This document shows positions 23,650 through 30,846 of a stretch of DNA of 56,822 nucleotides, one piece after another. The stretch's first letter is position 1. Each line of letters begins with the position of its first letter. Origin of the DNA: CAZDGK01 sp964505035 (GTDB taxonomy: Bacteria > Patescibacteriota > Saccharimonadia > UBA4664); NCBI GenBank assembly GCA_964505035.1, contig CAZDGK010000002.1, positions 1 through 56,822 of the forward strand, given 5' to 3'. Both the position numbers and the translations under genes were made by a program. The notes below the pieces were generated by a model. The model searched no databases, was not told where the DNA came from, and saw only the letters and a list, made by a program, of their open reading frames with translations.

Positions 23650-25011
23650 ATGGCACTGATGGCCTATGAGGCAATTACCGAGAGTGAGCTAGCGGCGACC
23701 GAAGCGCCGCCTGGCTCATTGCGGCGCTCGGAGCAGAAAGGGTTTGGCCGGTTTTGGCGAATCCTGGGGCCGGGAGTGATTACGGGTGCGGCGGACGACG
23801 ACCCGTCGGGGATCGCGACGTATTCGCAAGCCGGCGCCCAGTTTGGCTGGTCGACGCCGTGGATGATGCTGTTTACGCTGCCATTGATGATCGCGGTACA
23901 GGAGGCCTGTATGCGAGTGGGGGCGGTGACGGGTAAGGGCTTGGCGGCGGTGATTAGCCGGCATTATGCGCGCTGGGTGCTGTATGCCATGGTGATGCTG
24001 GTGGTGGTCGCCAACACTCTGAATATCGGTGCTGATATCGGTGCGATGGCGGCTTCGATGCAATTACTCGTGCCGCTGCCGCTACCCGTGCTGGCGGTCG
24101 GGTTTGCGGTGCTGATGCTGGTGCTCCAGGTGTTTATCGCCTACAAAGCTTACGTGAAGCTGCTGAAGTGGCTGGCGCTCGTGCTGTTTGCGTACTTTGC
24201 GACGGCTTTTATGGTGGGGGTGCCATGGTTGGAGGCGCTCAAGGCGACACTCGTGCCGCACATTCAGCTGACGCCGGAATATGTGTATCTGTTTGTGGCG
24301 ATACTGGGCACGACTATTTCGCCGTACCTGTTTTTCTGGCAGGCGAGCGAGGTGGTGGAGGACGAGATCGCTTCGCACCGACTAGCGCAGCGGGGTGGCG
24401 TGCCGCGATTGAGCCGGCCGTATCTGCGCAATCTGCGGCTGGACAATGCTGTGGGCATGGTGTTTTCGAATGTGACAGCCTGGTTCATCATTGTGGTGGG
24501 CGCGGTGGTGCTAAACCGTGGCGGCGTGACCAATATCGCCTCGGCGGCGGACGCGGCACATGCCTTGGAGCCATTGGTGCGGGGCTTCCCCGACGCTGGG
24601 CTGTGGGCCAAGGCGATATTTGCGCTGGGAGTCGTAGGTATTGGCTTATTGAGTGTGCCGGTACTAGCTGGGTCCTCAAGCTACGCGATTGCGGAGACGT
24701 TTGGCTGGAAGGAGGGCCTGTACCGTAAGTTTGCGAATGCCCGGGCGTTTTACTTGGTCATCATTGCCTCGACGCTGGTTGGGCTGGTGATGAACTTCCT
24801 GGGGCTTGACCCGATCCACGCGCTGATCTTTGCGGCGGTGTGTAACGGTGTGGCAGCGGTGCCGCTGATTTTCCTCGTGGCCTTGATCAGTAGCCGGCGG
24901 GATATCATGGGTGAGTACCGGAGCGGAACATGGAGCCGGATCGGCCTGTGGCTGGCGTGGCTGGTGATGCTGGCGGCCGCTCTTGGCCTAGGTGTGAGTT
25001 ACCTGATATAA
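23650..25011 (+). CDS. NRAMP-family divalent metal transporter, divergent
   Basis: A 453-aa protein with eleven or so membrane helices. Helix 1 carries GPGVITGAADDDPSGIATY, the NRAMP DPxG metal-binding break. In helix 6 the usual methionine-containing MPH motif is replaced by TTISPYLFFWQ (about 220-230), so the soft-metal Met ligand is missing. Such variants include NRAMP-related magnesium transporters; the true substrate is uncertain (Mg, Mn or another divalent ion). The gene starts 4 nt after the YfiH gene. A long cytoplasmic loop (about 235-265) with acidic and basic residues is present. Confidence 0.88.
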   Translation: MALMAYEAITESELAATEAPPGSLRRSEQKGFGRFWRILGPGVITGAADDDPSGIATYSQAGAQFGWSTPWMMLFTLPLMIAVQEACMRVGAVTGKGLAAVISRHYARWVLYAMVMLVVVANTLNIGADIGAMAASMQLLVPLPLPVLAVGFAVLMLVLQVFIAYKAYVKLLKWLALVLFAYFATAFMVGVPWLEALKATLVPHIQLTPEYVYLFVAILGTTISPYLFFWQASEVVEDEIASHRLAQRGGVPRLSRPYLRNLRLDNAVGMVFSNVTAWFIIVVGAVVLNRGGVTNIASAADAAHALEPLVRGFPDAGLWAKAIFALGVVGIGLLSVPVLAGSSSYAIAETFGWKEGLYRKFANARAFYLVIIASTLVGLVMNFLGLDPIHALIFAAVCNGVAAVPLIFLVALISSRRDIMGEYRSGTWSRIGLWLAWLVMLAAALGLGVSYLI

Positions 25012-25049
25012 TATGGCTACATTCGTTATAAGAGTGGTGAGAGAGCAAT

Positions 25050-25670
25050 ATGGTCGAGCAACTGTTTGGTTCGAAGACACGGGTCAAGCTCCTGAGCCTG
25101 TTTTTTAATAATCCAGGCCGGCCATTTTATGTGCGCGAGATTACGCGCAAGATTGATGAACAGATCAACTCGGTGCGGCGCGAGCTGGCCAATTTGCTGA
25201 GCATCGGCATTATTGGCTCGGAGGGATCGAACAACCGCTTGTACTACGAGGTAAATGCTAAGTACGAGTATTACGAGCAATTGCGGGGGATCTTCACGGC
25301 GATGCCGGCCAAGAGTGCGGATCCGGTTATCAAGGAGACCCGCGAAGAGGATCAGATTACCAAGAAGATTCGTTCGACGGGAAGCGTGCAACTGGCGTTT
25401 TTGACTGGCAGCTTTTCGAACGAGCGGGGGGTAAATATCGATATCTTTGTGGTGGGTGACATCAACAAAGCGCGGCTAGCTCGGGTGGTGGCGGAGCTGG
25501 AGCAGGATATGGGTCGTGAGCTCAATTACTCGGCGCTTACGCCAGAGGAATATGACTACCGGGTGAGTTTGAATGACCGGTTTGTGACCAGCATTCTGGC
25601 GGCCAAGAAAATTGTGGTAGTAGATGGTCAGCAAGAGCAGTCACTAGCGCATAGCAACATCAACGAATAA
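25050..25670 (+). CDS. Winged-helix regulator with nucleotidyltransferase-like domain
   Basis: A 206-aa protein. Residues 1-75 form an ArsR-like winged helix (SKTRVKLLSLFFNNPGRPFYVREITRKI; SVRRELANLLSIGII). Residues 100-165 resemble the antitoxin-like nucleotidyltransferase fold with weak catalytic residues (LAFLTGSFSNERGVNIDIFVVGDI; GS then DIFVVGD). Proteins of this two-domain form are common in Patescibacteria. It probably acts as a local transcription factor. ATG 25050 follows GAGAG. The MBL-like gene follows 14 nt later. Confidence 0.82.
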   Translation: MVEQLFGSKTRVKLLSLFFNNPGRPFYVREITRKIDEQINSVRRELANLLSIGIIGSEGSNNRLYYEVNAKYEYYEQLRGIFTAMPAKSADPVIKETREEDQITKKIRSTGSVQLAFLTGSFSNERGVNIDIFVVGDINKARLARVVAELEQDMGRELNYSALTPEEYDYRVSLNDRFVTSILAAKKIVVVDGQQEQSLAHSNINE

Positions 25671-25684
25671 AACGGAGAAACGCT

Positions 25685-26311
25685 TTGGACATTACGTATT
25701 TGGGCGCGGGAAGTGTAAAGCTGTCAGGTAAGAACATCACGGTCGTGTGTGATCCTTATACTGAAGAGGCCGGCCTGGGTAAGCTGAATGTGAAGGCTGA
25801 TGTTGTAACTTTATCAACAATGGAAGGCTTGGCGTCATCTGCGGCGGCTATGGTGATTGACGGGCCGGGTGAATACGAGGTGAAGGGCGCGATGATCACG
25901 GGCGTGCCGGCGCAATTGCACATTGATGAGGATGGTACTCGCGCAACGGTGTATGGCATCATGATCGATGGAATTAACGTGGTGGTGACTGGCAACATCG
26001 CCGGCAAGCTTGGCAATGAGCAGACGGAGGCGCTGGGTAACGTGGATGTGCTGGTCGTACCAGTGGGTGGTACGGGTCTGACGCTGGACGCAGCGGGTGC
26101 CGCTGCGGTGGTCACGCAGTTGGAGCCGAGCTACGTGGTGCCGGTGCACTATGGTGACGGCAAGACGAAATATGCGATGCCACAAGACGGCGTGGAACTT
26201 TTTCTCAAGGAGATGGGCGCCAGCCCTGAGCCCGAGCCGAAGTTGAAGTTGAGCGGCCGGGAAGAAACCGGCGAGACGCAGGTAGTGGTGCTGAAACGCT
26301 CTGGCGAATAG
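25685..26311 (+). CDS. Metallo-beta-lactamase-fold protein with degenerate metal site
   Basis: A 208-aa protein of the UlaG-like MBL superfamily. MDITYLGAGSVKLSGKNITVVCDPY and PVHYGDGKTKYAMPQDGVELFLKEMGA match the fold. The HxHxDH metal motif that should follow VVTLS is replaced by TMEGLASSA, so hydrolysis by the usual two-metal centre is unlikely. It may bind a ligand instead. TTG 25685 is the likely start, with CGGAGA upstream; the residues just after it are the conserved N-terminus. It is cotranscribed with the HTH gene. Confidence 0.82.
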   Translation: MDITYLGAGSVKLSGKNITVVCDPYTEEAGLGKLNVKADVVTLSTMEGLASSAAAMVIDGPGEYEVKGAMITGVPAQLHIDEDGTRATVYGIMIDGINVVVTGNIAGKLGNEQTEALGNVDVLVVPVGGTGLTLDAAGAAAVVTQLEPSYVVPVHYGDGKTKYAMPQDGVELFLKEMGASPEPEPKLKLSGREETGETQVVVLKRSGE

Positions 26312-26320
26312 GCGATTTTG

Positions 26321-26380
26321 GATATGAAATGGGCGCCGTACCTCTAATGTGAGGCCGGCGCCCTTGGGGTTTGCCACCCG
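26321..26380. repeat. 60-nt repeat copy 1 (terminator-like hairpin)
   Basis: It matches 27009-27068 at 59 of 60 positions. The core GGGCGCCG...CGGCGCCC folds into an 8-bp stem with an inner CCTC/GAGG pair. It lies just after the stop of the minus-strand gene 26392-26940 and after the plus-strand gene ending at 26311, so it probably ends transcription from both sides. Confidence 0.9.
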
Positions 26381-26391
26381 GAGCGGCCAGA

Positions 26392-26940
26392 CTAGCCGAA
26401 CTTGACCTTGACGATATGGTCATACGGCGGGGCCTTCAGAAGGTCCGGGATGAGTCCCTCGACCAGCGCGGTTAGATCGTCCGACCGGGTCGAGACATGG
26501 ACACTGTGCCCGGACTGCTGCAGTACGATGCGCTCGCCATCGTCGGCAAGAAACACCACGGTGCTGGGCACTGCCGGGTCGAGTTGGGCGCAGCGGAGCC
26601 GGGCGACTTGCTGGTCGAGCAGCCGAGTGAACAGCTCGTTGTAGCCGTAGCGCGCCTTGCTGAACTCATCGTGGCGCTGCGCCTCCTGCCGCTGGTTGAC
26701 GCGGCTGGCGAAGATGCAGAAGGCGATGATCAGAGCGATGGCACCGCCACTAATGACCACGGCTCCAGCGGTGCTGAGATCTGGCTTGCCGACGGTGATG
26801 TAGATGGCGCCGAGCAGCCAGAGCGCGAGCAGGCTGCAGCCAATGATTCTGGCTGTGAGCAGCAGGCGGCTGGTCCGCTTGCGATAGGCCGCGTCGATGA
26901 CCCGTTCCTCGGTGGGTGGCAGGGGAATAGCGATACTCAT
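26392..26940 (-). CDS. Two-helix membrane protein, paralogue A
   Basis: A 182-aa protein. A short N-terminus (PLPPTEERVIDAAYRKRTSRL) precedes two membrane helices (about 27-50 and 57-80), then a cytoplasmic alpha/beta domain (about 85-182; ARYGYNELFTRLLDQQVARLRCAQLDPAVPSTVVFLADDGERIVLQ, in parts). It is clearly homologous to 27070-27633 throughout. I recognise no family. Start ATG 26940 is preceded by GAGGTCAG, identical in the paralogue. Promoter TTGACT-N17-TATAGT lies just upstream. Confidence 0.78.
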   Translation of the reverse strand: MSIAIPLPPTEERVIDAAYRKRTSRLLLTARIIGCSLLALWLLGAIYITVGKPDLSTAGAVVISGGAIALIIAFCIFASRVNQRQEAQRHDEFSKARYGYNELFTRLLDQQVARLRCAQLDPAVPSTVVFLADDGERIVLQQSGHSVHVSTRSDDLTALVEGLIPDLLKAPPYDHIVKVKFG

Positions 26941-26979
26941 CTGACCTCGCTTTCGGTTGAGTGGACAGATGTAATTATT

Positions 26980-27008
26980 ACTATATACTTTTGTATGATT
27001 ATAGTCAA
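26980..27008 (-). promoter_or_regulatory. Promoter of paralogue A
   Basis: Minus strand TTGACT (27008-27003), 17-bp spacer, TATAGT (26985-26980). The -35 abuts repeat copy 2, which should block read-through from paralogue B. Confidence 0.75.
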
Positions 27009-27068
27009 GATATGAAATGGGCGCCGTACCTCTAATGTGAGGCCGGCGCCCTTTGGGTTTGCCACCCG
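27009..27068. repeat. 60-nt repeat copy 2 (terminator-like hairpin)
   Basis: Same 60-nt element as 26321-26380 with a single T/G difference. It sits 1 nt after the stop of paralogue B on the minus strand. Confidence 0.9.
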
Positions 27069-27069
27069 A

Positions 27070-27633
27070 TTATGTGTCTGGGTCCATCTCGTACTTCAGG
27101 ATGTTGTCGTACGGGGCTGCCCTGAGGATCTGGGGCTCGAAGTACGCCACGAGACTCTGCAGGGCCTCGGACTTGGTCCAGGCCGTGATGTGCGTGTCGC
27201 CGAGCTGGACGATGACCTGTCGGCCGTCCGGCGTGACGAAGACTGTGGTGTCCAGCACCGCCGGAGCGAGCTGGATGCGGCGCACGGGGATCTCCTGCTG
27301 CTCGGCCACCTTGGAGCAGATCTCGTCATAGCCGTAGCGCGCCTGGCTGCACATGTCCATGTACTCCGCCTGCTTGCGCTTGCGGAGGCGGTTGTCCATG
27401 ATCAAGAAAATGATCATGACGACCAGGCTCACTCCGATGAAGGTGTAGGCGGCCTGGTCGCTGACATGGACATGCTTGGGAGCATAAACGAAGGTGAATG
27501 CACCGAGCAGCGTGGCGCCCAGCATTGTGAAGCAGATGATCTTGCAGGCCAGGAACAGCTGGGCAGTCCGCTTGCGGTAGGTCGCATCGACCACGGGTCC
27601 CTTGGTGGGTGGCAGTTCGGTAGTGGTGCTCAT
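27070..27633 (-). CDS. Two-helix membrane protein, paralogue B
   Basis: A 187-aa paralogue of the neighbouring gene, with the same PP-T-VxDAxYRKRT start, two membrane helices (about 28-50, 62-82), a basic RLRKRKQAEYMD stretch and the shared ARYGYDEICSKV...VFVTPDGRQVIVQLGDTHI...ILRAAPYDNIL domain in pieces. The proteins have diverged widely while the 3' repeats have not. ATG 27633 follows GAGGTCAG. A TTGACT box and a 16-bp palindrome lie upstream. Confidence 0.78.
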   Translation of the reverse strand: MSTTTELPPTKGPVVDATYRKRTAQLFLACKIICFTMLGATLLGAFTFVYAPKHVHVSDQAAYTFIGVSLVVMIIFLIMDNRLRKRKQAEYMDMCSQARYGYDEICSKVAEQQEIPVRRIQLAPAVLDTTVFVTPDGRQVIVQLGDTHITAWTKSEALQSLVAYFEPQILRAAPYDNILKYEMDPDT

Positions 27634-27685
27634 CTGACCTCACTTTCGGTAGGGTAGGCAGATGTCGGGTATATTCTGAACGATT

Positions 27686-27701
27686 TTGACTATTTAGTCA
27701 A
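27686..27701. promoter_or_regulatory. 16-bp palindrome at the -35 of paralogue B
   Basis: TTGACTATTTAGTCAA is a near-perfect inverted repeat. One arm supplies a minus-strand TTGACT -35 about 50 bp before ATG 27633, so a repressor dimer could act here. The matching -10 (CAGAAT with 17-bp spacing) is weak. Confidence 0.45.
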
Positions 27702-27714
27702 TATTTTGGGGTAT

Positions 27715-27736
27715 CAAAAAAGGCCCGGGCGGGCCT
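27715..27736 (-). terminator. Intrinsic terminator of rpmB
   Basis: AGGCCC (27721-27726) pairs with GGGCCT (27731-27736); the minus strand ends in a run of six T. Confidence 0.88.
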
Positions 27737-27757
27737 GTTTCTGACGAGTCAGCTGGC

Positions 27758-27997
27758 TTAGACGGTGGCTTCGACTGGCTGCTCGGCGATAGCGGCCTTG
27801 GCGGCGTCCTGGCGCTGGTACTTGGCCAGGGTGCGGATGCAGCTGGTGCAGAGCTTAACCTGAATACGGGTACCGCCCAGGTTTAGGCGCTGCCGTTGGA
27901 GATTGGGCTTCCAGACCTTTTGGGTCTTCTTTTGCGAGAACGGCACGTGGTTGCCGTACTGCTTGCCCTTATTGCAGATGTCGCAGGCGTAGGCCAT
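27758..27997 (-). CDS. rpmB: 50S ribosomal protein L28
   Basis: A 79-aa L28 with CDIC (Cys 5, 8) and CTSC (about 50-53), the zinc-binding form. GKQYGNHVPFSQKKTQKVWKPNLQRQRL (in parts) and IQVKLCTSCIRTLAKY are family signatures. The C-terminal AAIAEQPVEATV tail is a lineage extension. Start ATG 27997 follows AGGAAA. It is monocistronic with its own terminator. Confidence 0.96.
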   Translation of the reverse strand: MAYACDICNKGKQYGNHVPFSQKKTQKVWKPNLQRQRLNLGGTRIQVKLCTSCIRTLAKYQRQDAAKAAIAEQPVEATV

Positions 27998-28075
27998 GGC
28001 GGTTTCCTAAAATAACTTCGTAAGTGTAGCTCAAGGCGACAGATTAGTCAACGGGTTGCGGGGCATAAAAAGTTT

Positions 28076-28102
28076 ACGGCCGCAAAAATCCTTTGCGGCC
28101 GT
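28076..28102 (-). terminator. Hairpin terminator of the 28118-28498 gene
   Basis: ACGGCCGCAAA (28076-28086) pairs with TTTGCGGCCGT (28092-28102), an 11-bp stem. The minus strand then reads AAACTTTTT, so the T run is displaced. Confidence 0.7.
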
Positions 28103-28117
28103 CAGGGCGGGGCTTGG

Positions 28118-28498
28118 TCAGGCACATTCCTGAATTGAAGCCAATGTGTCGGTAGTAACCCAGCCGCTGGACGTGATGTTCAGCTTGAGCCAATCGGGAG
28201 TGCAGCCCCCGAAGGCGCGCTGGATGGCGCCGTGGACTTGCAGGCCAATGAGATCTCCACTGAGGTCGGCGGTTACGGTGCCATACCTGAGCGTGATGGT
28301 CACGCTGGGGCGGGTAGGTGAGCCGACATGATATGGAAGGTCCAGGACCGCTCCGCGCTGGATGCCGTCTTGCTGTGGCAGCCAGCTGGTGAGTTCGAAG
28401 TCGCCCTGCTTGAGTTGACGCAATGCCAGGTTGAACCGGGCTTGTGGCCGGGTCAACGCGGGCAAACGGTACCGGTGACTTGGTAAGTGCCAATTCAT
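28118..28498 (-). CDS. Hypothetical protein, 126 aa
   Basis: A soluble beta-rich protein that I do not recognise (FNLALRQLKQGDFELTSWLPQQDG; VTITLRYGTVTADLSGDLIGLQVHGAI; WLKLNITSSGWVTTDTLASI). ATG 28498 has AAGAG upstream. The alternation of strands with T/S-rich turns suggests a small beta sandwich. It is divergent from the M50 protease gene, with about 70 bp of shared promoter region. Confidence 0.6.
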   Translation of the reverse strand: MNWHLPSHRYRLPALTRPQARFNLALRQLKQGDFELTSWLPQQDGIQRGAVLDLPYHVGSPTRPSVTITLRYGTVTADLSGDLIGLQVHGAIQRAFGGCTPDWLKLNITSSGWVTTDTLASIQECA

Positions 28499-28555
28499 GG
28501 GAAGCTCTTTTCGGGGGAGGGATCCCAGGTATCGGACATATTTTACGCTGCCTGA

Positions 28556-28561
28556 TACAAT
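28556..28561 (+). promoter_or_regulatory. Extended -10 box, leaderless start for the M50 protease
   Basis: TGATACAAT (TACAAT 28556-28561) lies 6 nt before ATG 28568; CGGACA with a 17-bp spacer serves as a weak -35. There is no good Shine-Dalgarno. Confidence 0.65.
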
Positions 28562-28567
28562 AGAGCA

Positions 28568-29203
28568 ATGGGACTTGATATTACGACTGTTGTGGCTTTG
28601 CTGCTGGCGCTCGTGCTGGCATTGACCTTGCACGAGTTTGCGCACGCGCTGGTGGGGCATTATTTGGGTGATGTAACGGCGGCGCGACAGGGGCGCCTGA
28701 CGCTCAATCCGCTGGCACACGTTGATCCTTTTATGACGCTCCTGCTGCCGACGATGTTGATATTGCTTGGCTCCCCGGTGGTGTTTGGCGCGGCCAAGCC
28801 GGTGCCGTTTAATCCGTGGGCGCTGCGGGGTGGCCGGTGGGGTGCGGCCCTGGTGGCGGCGGCTGGGCCGTTGACCAACCTGCTGCTGGCGGTGTTTTTC
28901 GGGGCTTGGCTGGTGTTTGGGCCGAGCACGGTGTTGTCTACGCAGATACTGGGGGCGATCGTGACGGTCAATGTGGGATTCTTTGTCTTTAATATGATCC
29001 CGTTCCCGCCGCTAGATGGGTCACGACTGCTGTATGCGGTGGCACCTCCGGCGCTGCGGGAGGCCATGGACAAGCTAGAACGGTCAGGGATGGTGGTGCT
29101 GTTTTTGGTGCTGTTTCTCGGGTACCCGATCATCTCGCCGGTGATCGCGGCGGTGACGAGGACGATTATCAACCTGATTGTTCCGGCTGGACCGCTGCCG
29201 TAG
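28568..29203 (+). CDS. Site-2 protease family (M50) membrane metalloprotease
   Basis: A 211-aa intramembrane zinc protease. LTLHEFAHALVGHYLGD holds HExxH (HEFAH, about 21-25), and NMIPFPPLDGSRL carries the third ligand Asp (about 150). It lacks PDZ and CBS domains, the minimal SREBP-type form (group III), with five or six helices. It probably cleaves membrane-bound anti-sigma factors or signal-peptide remnants. The 3' end contains the promoter of the following 6S-like RNA. Confidence 0.92.
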   Translation: MGLDITTVVALLLALVLALTLHEFAHALVGHYLGDVTAARQGRLTLNPLAHVDPFMTLLLPTMLILLGSPVVFGAAKPVPFNPWALRGGRWGAALVAAAGPLTNLLLAVFFGAWLVFGPSTVLSTQILGAIVTVNVGFFVFNMIPFPPLDGSRLLYAVAPPALREAMDKLERSGMVVLFLVLFLGYPIISPVIAAVTRTIINLIVPAGPLP

Positions 29204-29206
29204 AAT
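29178..29206 (+). promoter_or_regulatory. Promoter of the 6S-like RNA
   Basis: TTGTTC (29178-29183), 17-bp spacer, TAGAAT (29201-29206), lying inside the 3' end of the M50 gene. Start is predicted near 29213. Confidence 0.7.
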
Positions 29207-29212
29207 AGAAGT

Positions 29213-29363
29213 AACTCTGCGCCACGCGACGCGGCTGATCATTTTTCTCTGTAAGACTACCAACGGGAGCCCTAGAGCGCCCTGGTCCGTGGACCGAGTG
29301 GCTGCGGGCACCCACCTGCTTATAGCAGGGAAAAGTTGGTAAGCCTGACGGTGGCGCGGAGCT
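29213..29363 (+). ncRNA. ssrS: Probable 6S RNA
   Basis: About 150 nt folding as one long rod. The terminal stem is CTCTGCGCCAC (29215-29225) with GTGGCGCGGAG (29351-29361). A second stem ACCAAC/GTTGGT flanks a large central bubble. The 3' side of the bubble holds GGGCACCCACCTGC and a small CCTGC-TTATA-GCAGG hairpin, a pattern I recall from alphaproteobacterial-type 6S RNAs. The apical arm pairs GCCC/GGGC, GCGCC/GGCTGC and GGTCC/GGACC. 6S RNA mimics an open promoter and sequesters RNA polymerase. It is not an SRP RNA, as the conserved SRP loop is missing. Confidence 0.72.
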
Positions 29364-29426
29364 GGAATTATTTGGATACGCATGCTATGAATTGGTAGCT
29401 TGTCCGTTCGAGAGAAGGGAGGACAA

Positions 29427-30194
29427 GTGGACCGTTTGGTTGGGCAGGTGGCGGAGATGTTTCGCTACCCACTCAAGTCGACCCTGGGGGAACGTCTCGA
29501 CCAGGTGGAGGTGAGCTGGCATGGCCTGATGGGCGACCGGGTGGCAGCGGTGCGGTGGAATGACACTGGACTGGTGGTGACCGGAAAGCTGACCGAAGGC
29601 CTGCCGCTGCTCCAGCTCAACTCGACCTACGAGTACGAGCAGGAGAGCTTCAGCGTCTGGACGCCCGAAGGCGAGAGCTACTACGCTGGCTCGATTGAGC
29701 TGCCGAAGATGCTGGGAGCGCGACTGGGTCGTCCGGTAAATGTGGTGTGGGCTCGCCGTCATGGTGGCGCTCGCTCATATGAGACGACTAGCAAGTTCTC
29801 AATGCATCCGGGCGTGCTGGTGGACTCCAGCCCCGTGCATCTGCTGAGTACGGCATCGCTGGCTACCCTGGCTCGCTTGTCGGGCTCGGCTGACGCTGCT
29901 AACTACCGGCGTTTCCGTCCCAATTTCCTGATCCGCTCAGCGGAGGGAGATGAGGGTTTTGTGGAGGACGAGTGGGTAGGGGCTCGCTTGCGGATTGGCG
30001 AGAGCTTTCAGGGCCTGGTACGTGAGGCCACTAGCCGGTGTGCGCTGACGACTCGTCAGCAACGGTCGGTTGGCGCCAACCCTGGCGCTCTCCAGGCACT
30101 GAGGAAGTTCAACGGCAGCCATCTCGGCGTCTATCTGGCAGTGATCAACCCTGGCATCGTGCGGACGAATGATGCCGTTTGGCTCGAATACTGA
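29427..30194 (+). CDS. MOSC-domain protein
   Basis: A 255-aa protein. Residues 1-95 are the MOSC N-terminal beta-barrel (GQVAEMFRYPLKSTLGERL; WHGLMGDRVAAVRW). Residues 115-250 are the MOSC domain with NYRRFRPNFLI and the conserved Cys in TSRCALTTRQQ (about 205). MOSC proteins handle sulfur bound to molybdenum cofactor or reduce N-hydroxylated compounds. No other molybdenum gene is present here. GTG 29427 follows GGGAGGA; an upstream TTG at 29400 is less likely. Confidence 0.9.
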   Translation: MDRLVGQVAEMFRYPLKSTLGERLDQVEVSWHGLMGDRVAAVRWNDTGLVVTGKLTEGLPLLQLNSTYEYEQESFSVWTPEGESYYAGSIELPKMLGARLGRPVNVVWARRHGGARSYETTSKFSMHPGVLVDSSPVHLLSTASLATLARLSGSADAANYRRFRPNFLIRSAEGDEGFVEDEWVGARLRIGESFQGLVREATSRCALTTRQQRSVGANPGALQALRKFNGSHLGVYLAVINPGIVRTNDAVWLEY

Positions 30195-30205
30195 TACGGG
30201 CCTTG

Positions 30206-30235
30206 GGCCGCCTCTGATATTACGAGGCGGCCTTT
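30206..30235 (+). terminator. Intrinsic terminator of the MOSC gene
   Basis: GGCCGCCTC (30206-30214) pairs with GAGGCGGCC (30224-30232) followed by TTT. Confidence 0.85.
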
Positions 30236-30279
30236 CATCTTGCCTAAGTGTCAATTTTGGGGCATAATTCATGGGTCGT

Positions 30280-30355
30280 CGGGGTGTGGCGCAGTTGGTA
30301 GCGCGTACGGCTGGGGGCCGTGAGGCCGCAGGTTCGAGCCCTGTCACCCCGACCA
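30280..30355 (+). tRNA. tRNA-Pro (GGG)
   Basis: Acceptor CGGGGTG/CACCCCG, anticodon arm TACGG-CTGGGGG-CCGTG (anticodon GGG), AGGTTCGAGCCCT T-arm, and encoded CCA at 30353-30355. C at position 1 is usual for bacterial tRNA-Pro. Confidence 0.96.
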
Positions 30356-30364
30356 GGAATTATT

Positions 30365-30814
30365 ATGCTTGAGAAGCAATTAGATGAGCTGAGGCGTCAG
30401 GGATATTTGTTCCATGGCTCGGCTGCGCTGGTGCATGGTGCGCTGGAGCCGCGCCTGGCTAACGACTCGGCCAAAGATAGCGGCAACCGCCGGGCGATCT
30501 ATCTGACAGAAGTGCCAGTGGAGGCGCTGTTTTTTGCTCTAGCCGGGGGCCGGGAAGTGGGCTTGTTGAAAGTCCATCTAAGCTACGAGATTGATGAGAC
30601 AAATGATGACCTGCGGTACTCGTTGGTTGAGCTGGGGGTGGAGCACCCGGAGGCCTTGGCTGACCGGGGTTTTGTGTATGTGTTTGACCGGGAGCAGGCG
30701 GATGCATTGGTGGATGGGGAATGGCTGGCGTACCGGCCAATCATGCCAAAACAGGTTCTGAAGGTGCATGCGTCAGATTTAGGCTATCCTGTGGCTCGAC
30801 TAGACCAGGTGTAA
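30365..30814 (+). CDS. Hypothetical protein with ART-like HGS motif
   Basis: A 149-aa protein. GYLFHGSAALVHGALEPRLANDS followed by NRRAIYLTEVPVEALFFAL resembles the HGS/PR and N-x-AIY-T motifs of small ADP-ribosyltransferase-fold proteins. That comparison is tentative and a catalytic Glu is not obvious. The C-terminal half is beta-rich (FVYVFDREQADALVDGEWLAYRPIMPKQVLKVHASDL in parts). ATG 30365 lies 9 nt after the tRNA-Pro CCA, so the two may share a transcript. Confidence 0.7.
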   Translation: MLEKQLDELRRQGYLFHGSAALVHGALEPRLANDSAKDSGNRRAIYLTEVPVEALFFALAGGREVGLLKVHLSYEIDETNDDLRYSLVELGVEHPEALADRGFVYVFDREQADALVDGEWLAYRPIMPKQVLKVHASDLGYPVARLDQV

Positions 30815-30846
30815 CGCGTAAGCTTAGGGTAAGGAGTACGCTTCGT

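Noticed and set aside
29213..29363. SRP (4.5S) RNA
   Set aside because: The conserved SRP hairpin loop and AGCAG internal loop are absent; the rod-with-bubble shape fits 6S RNA better.
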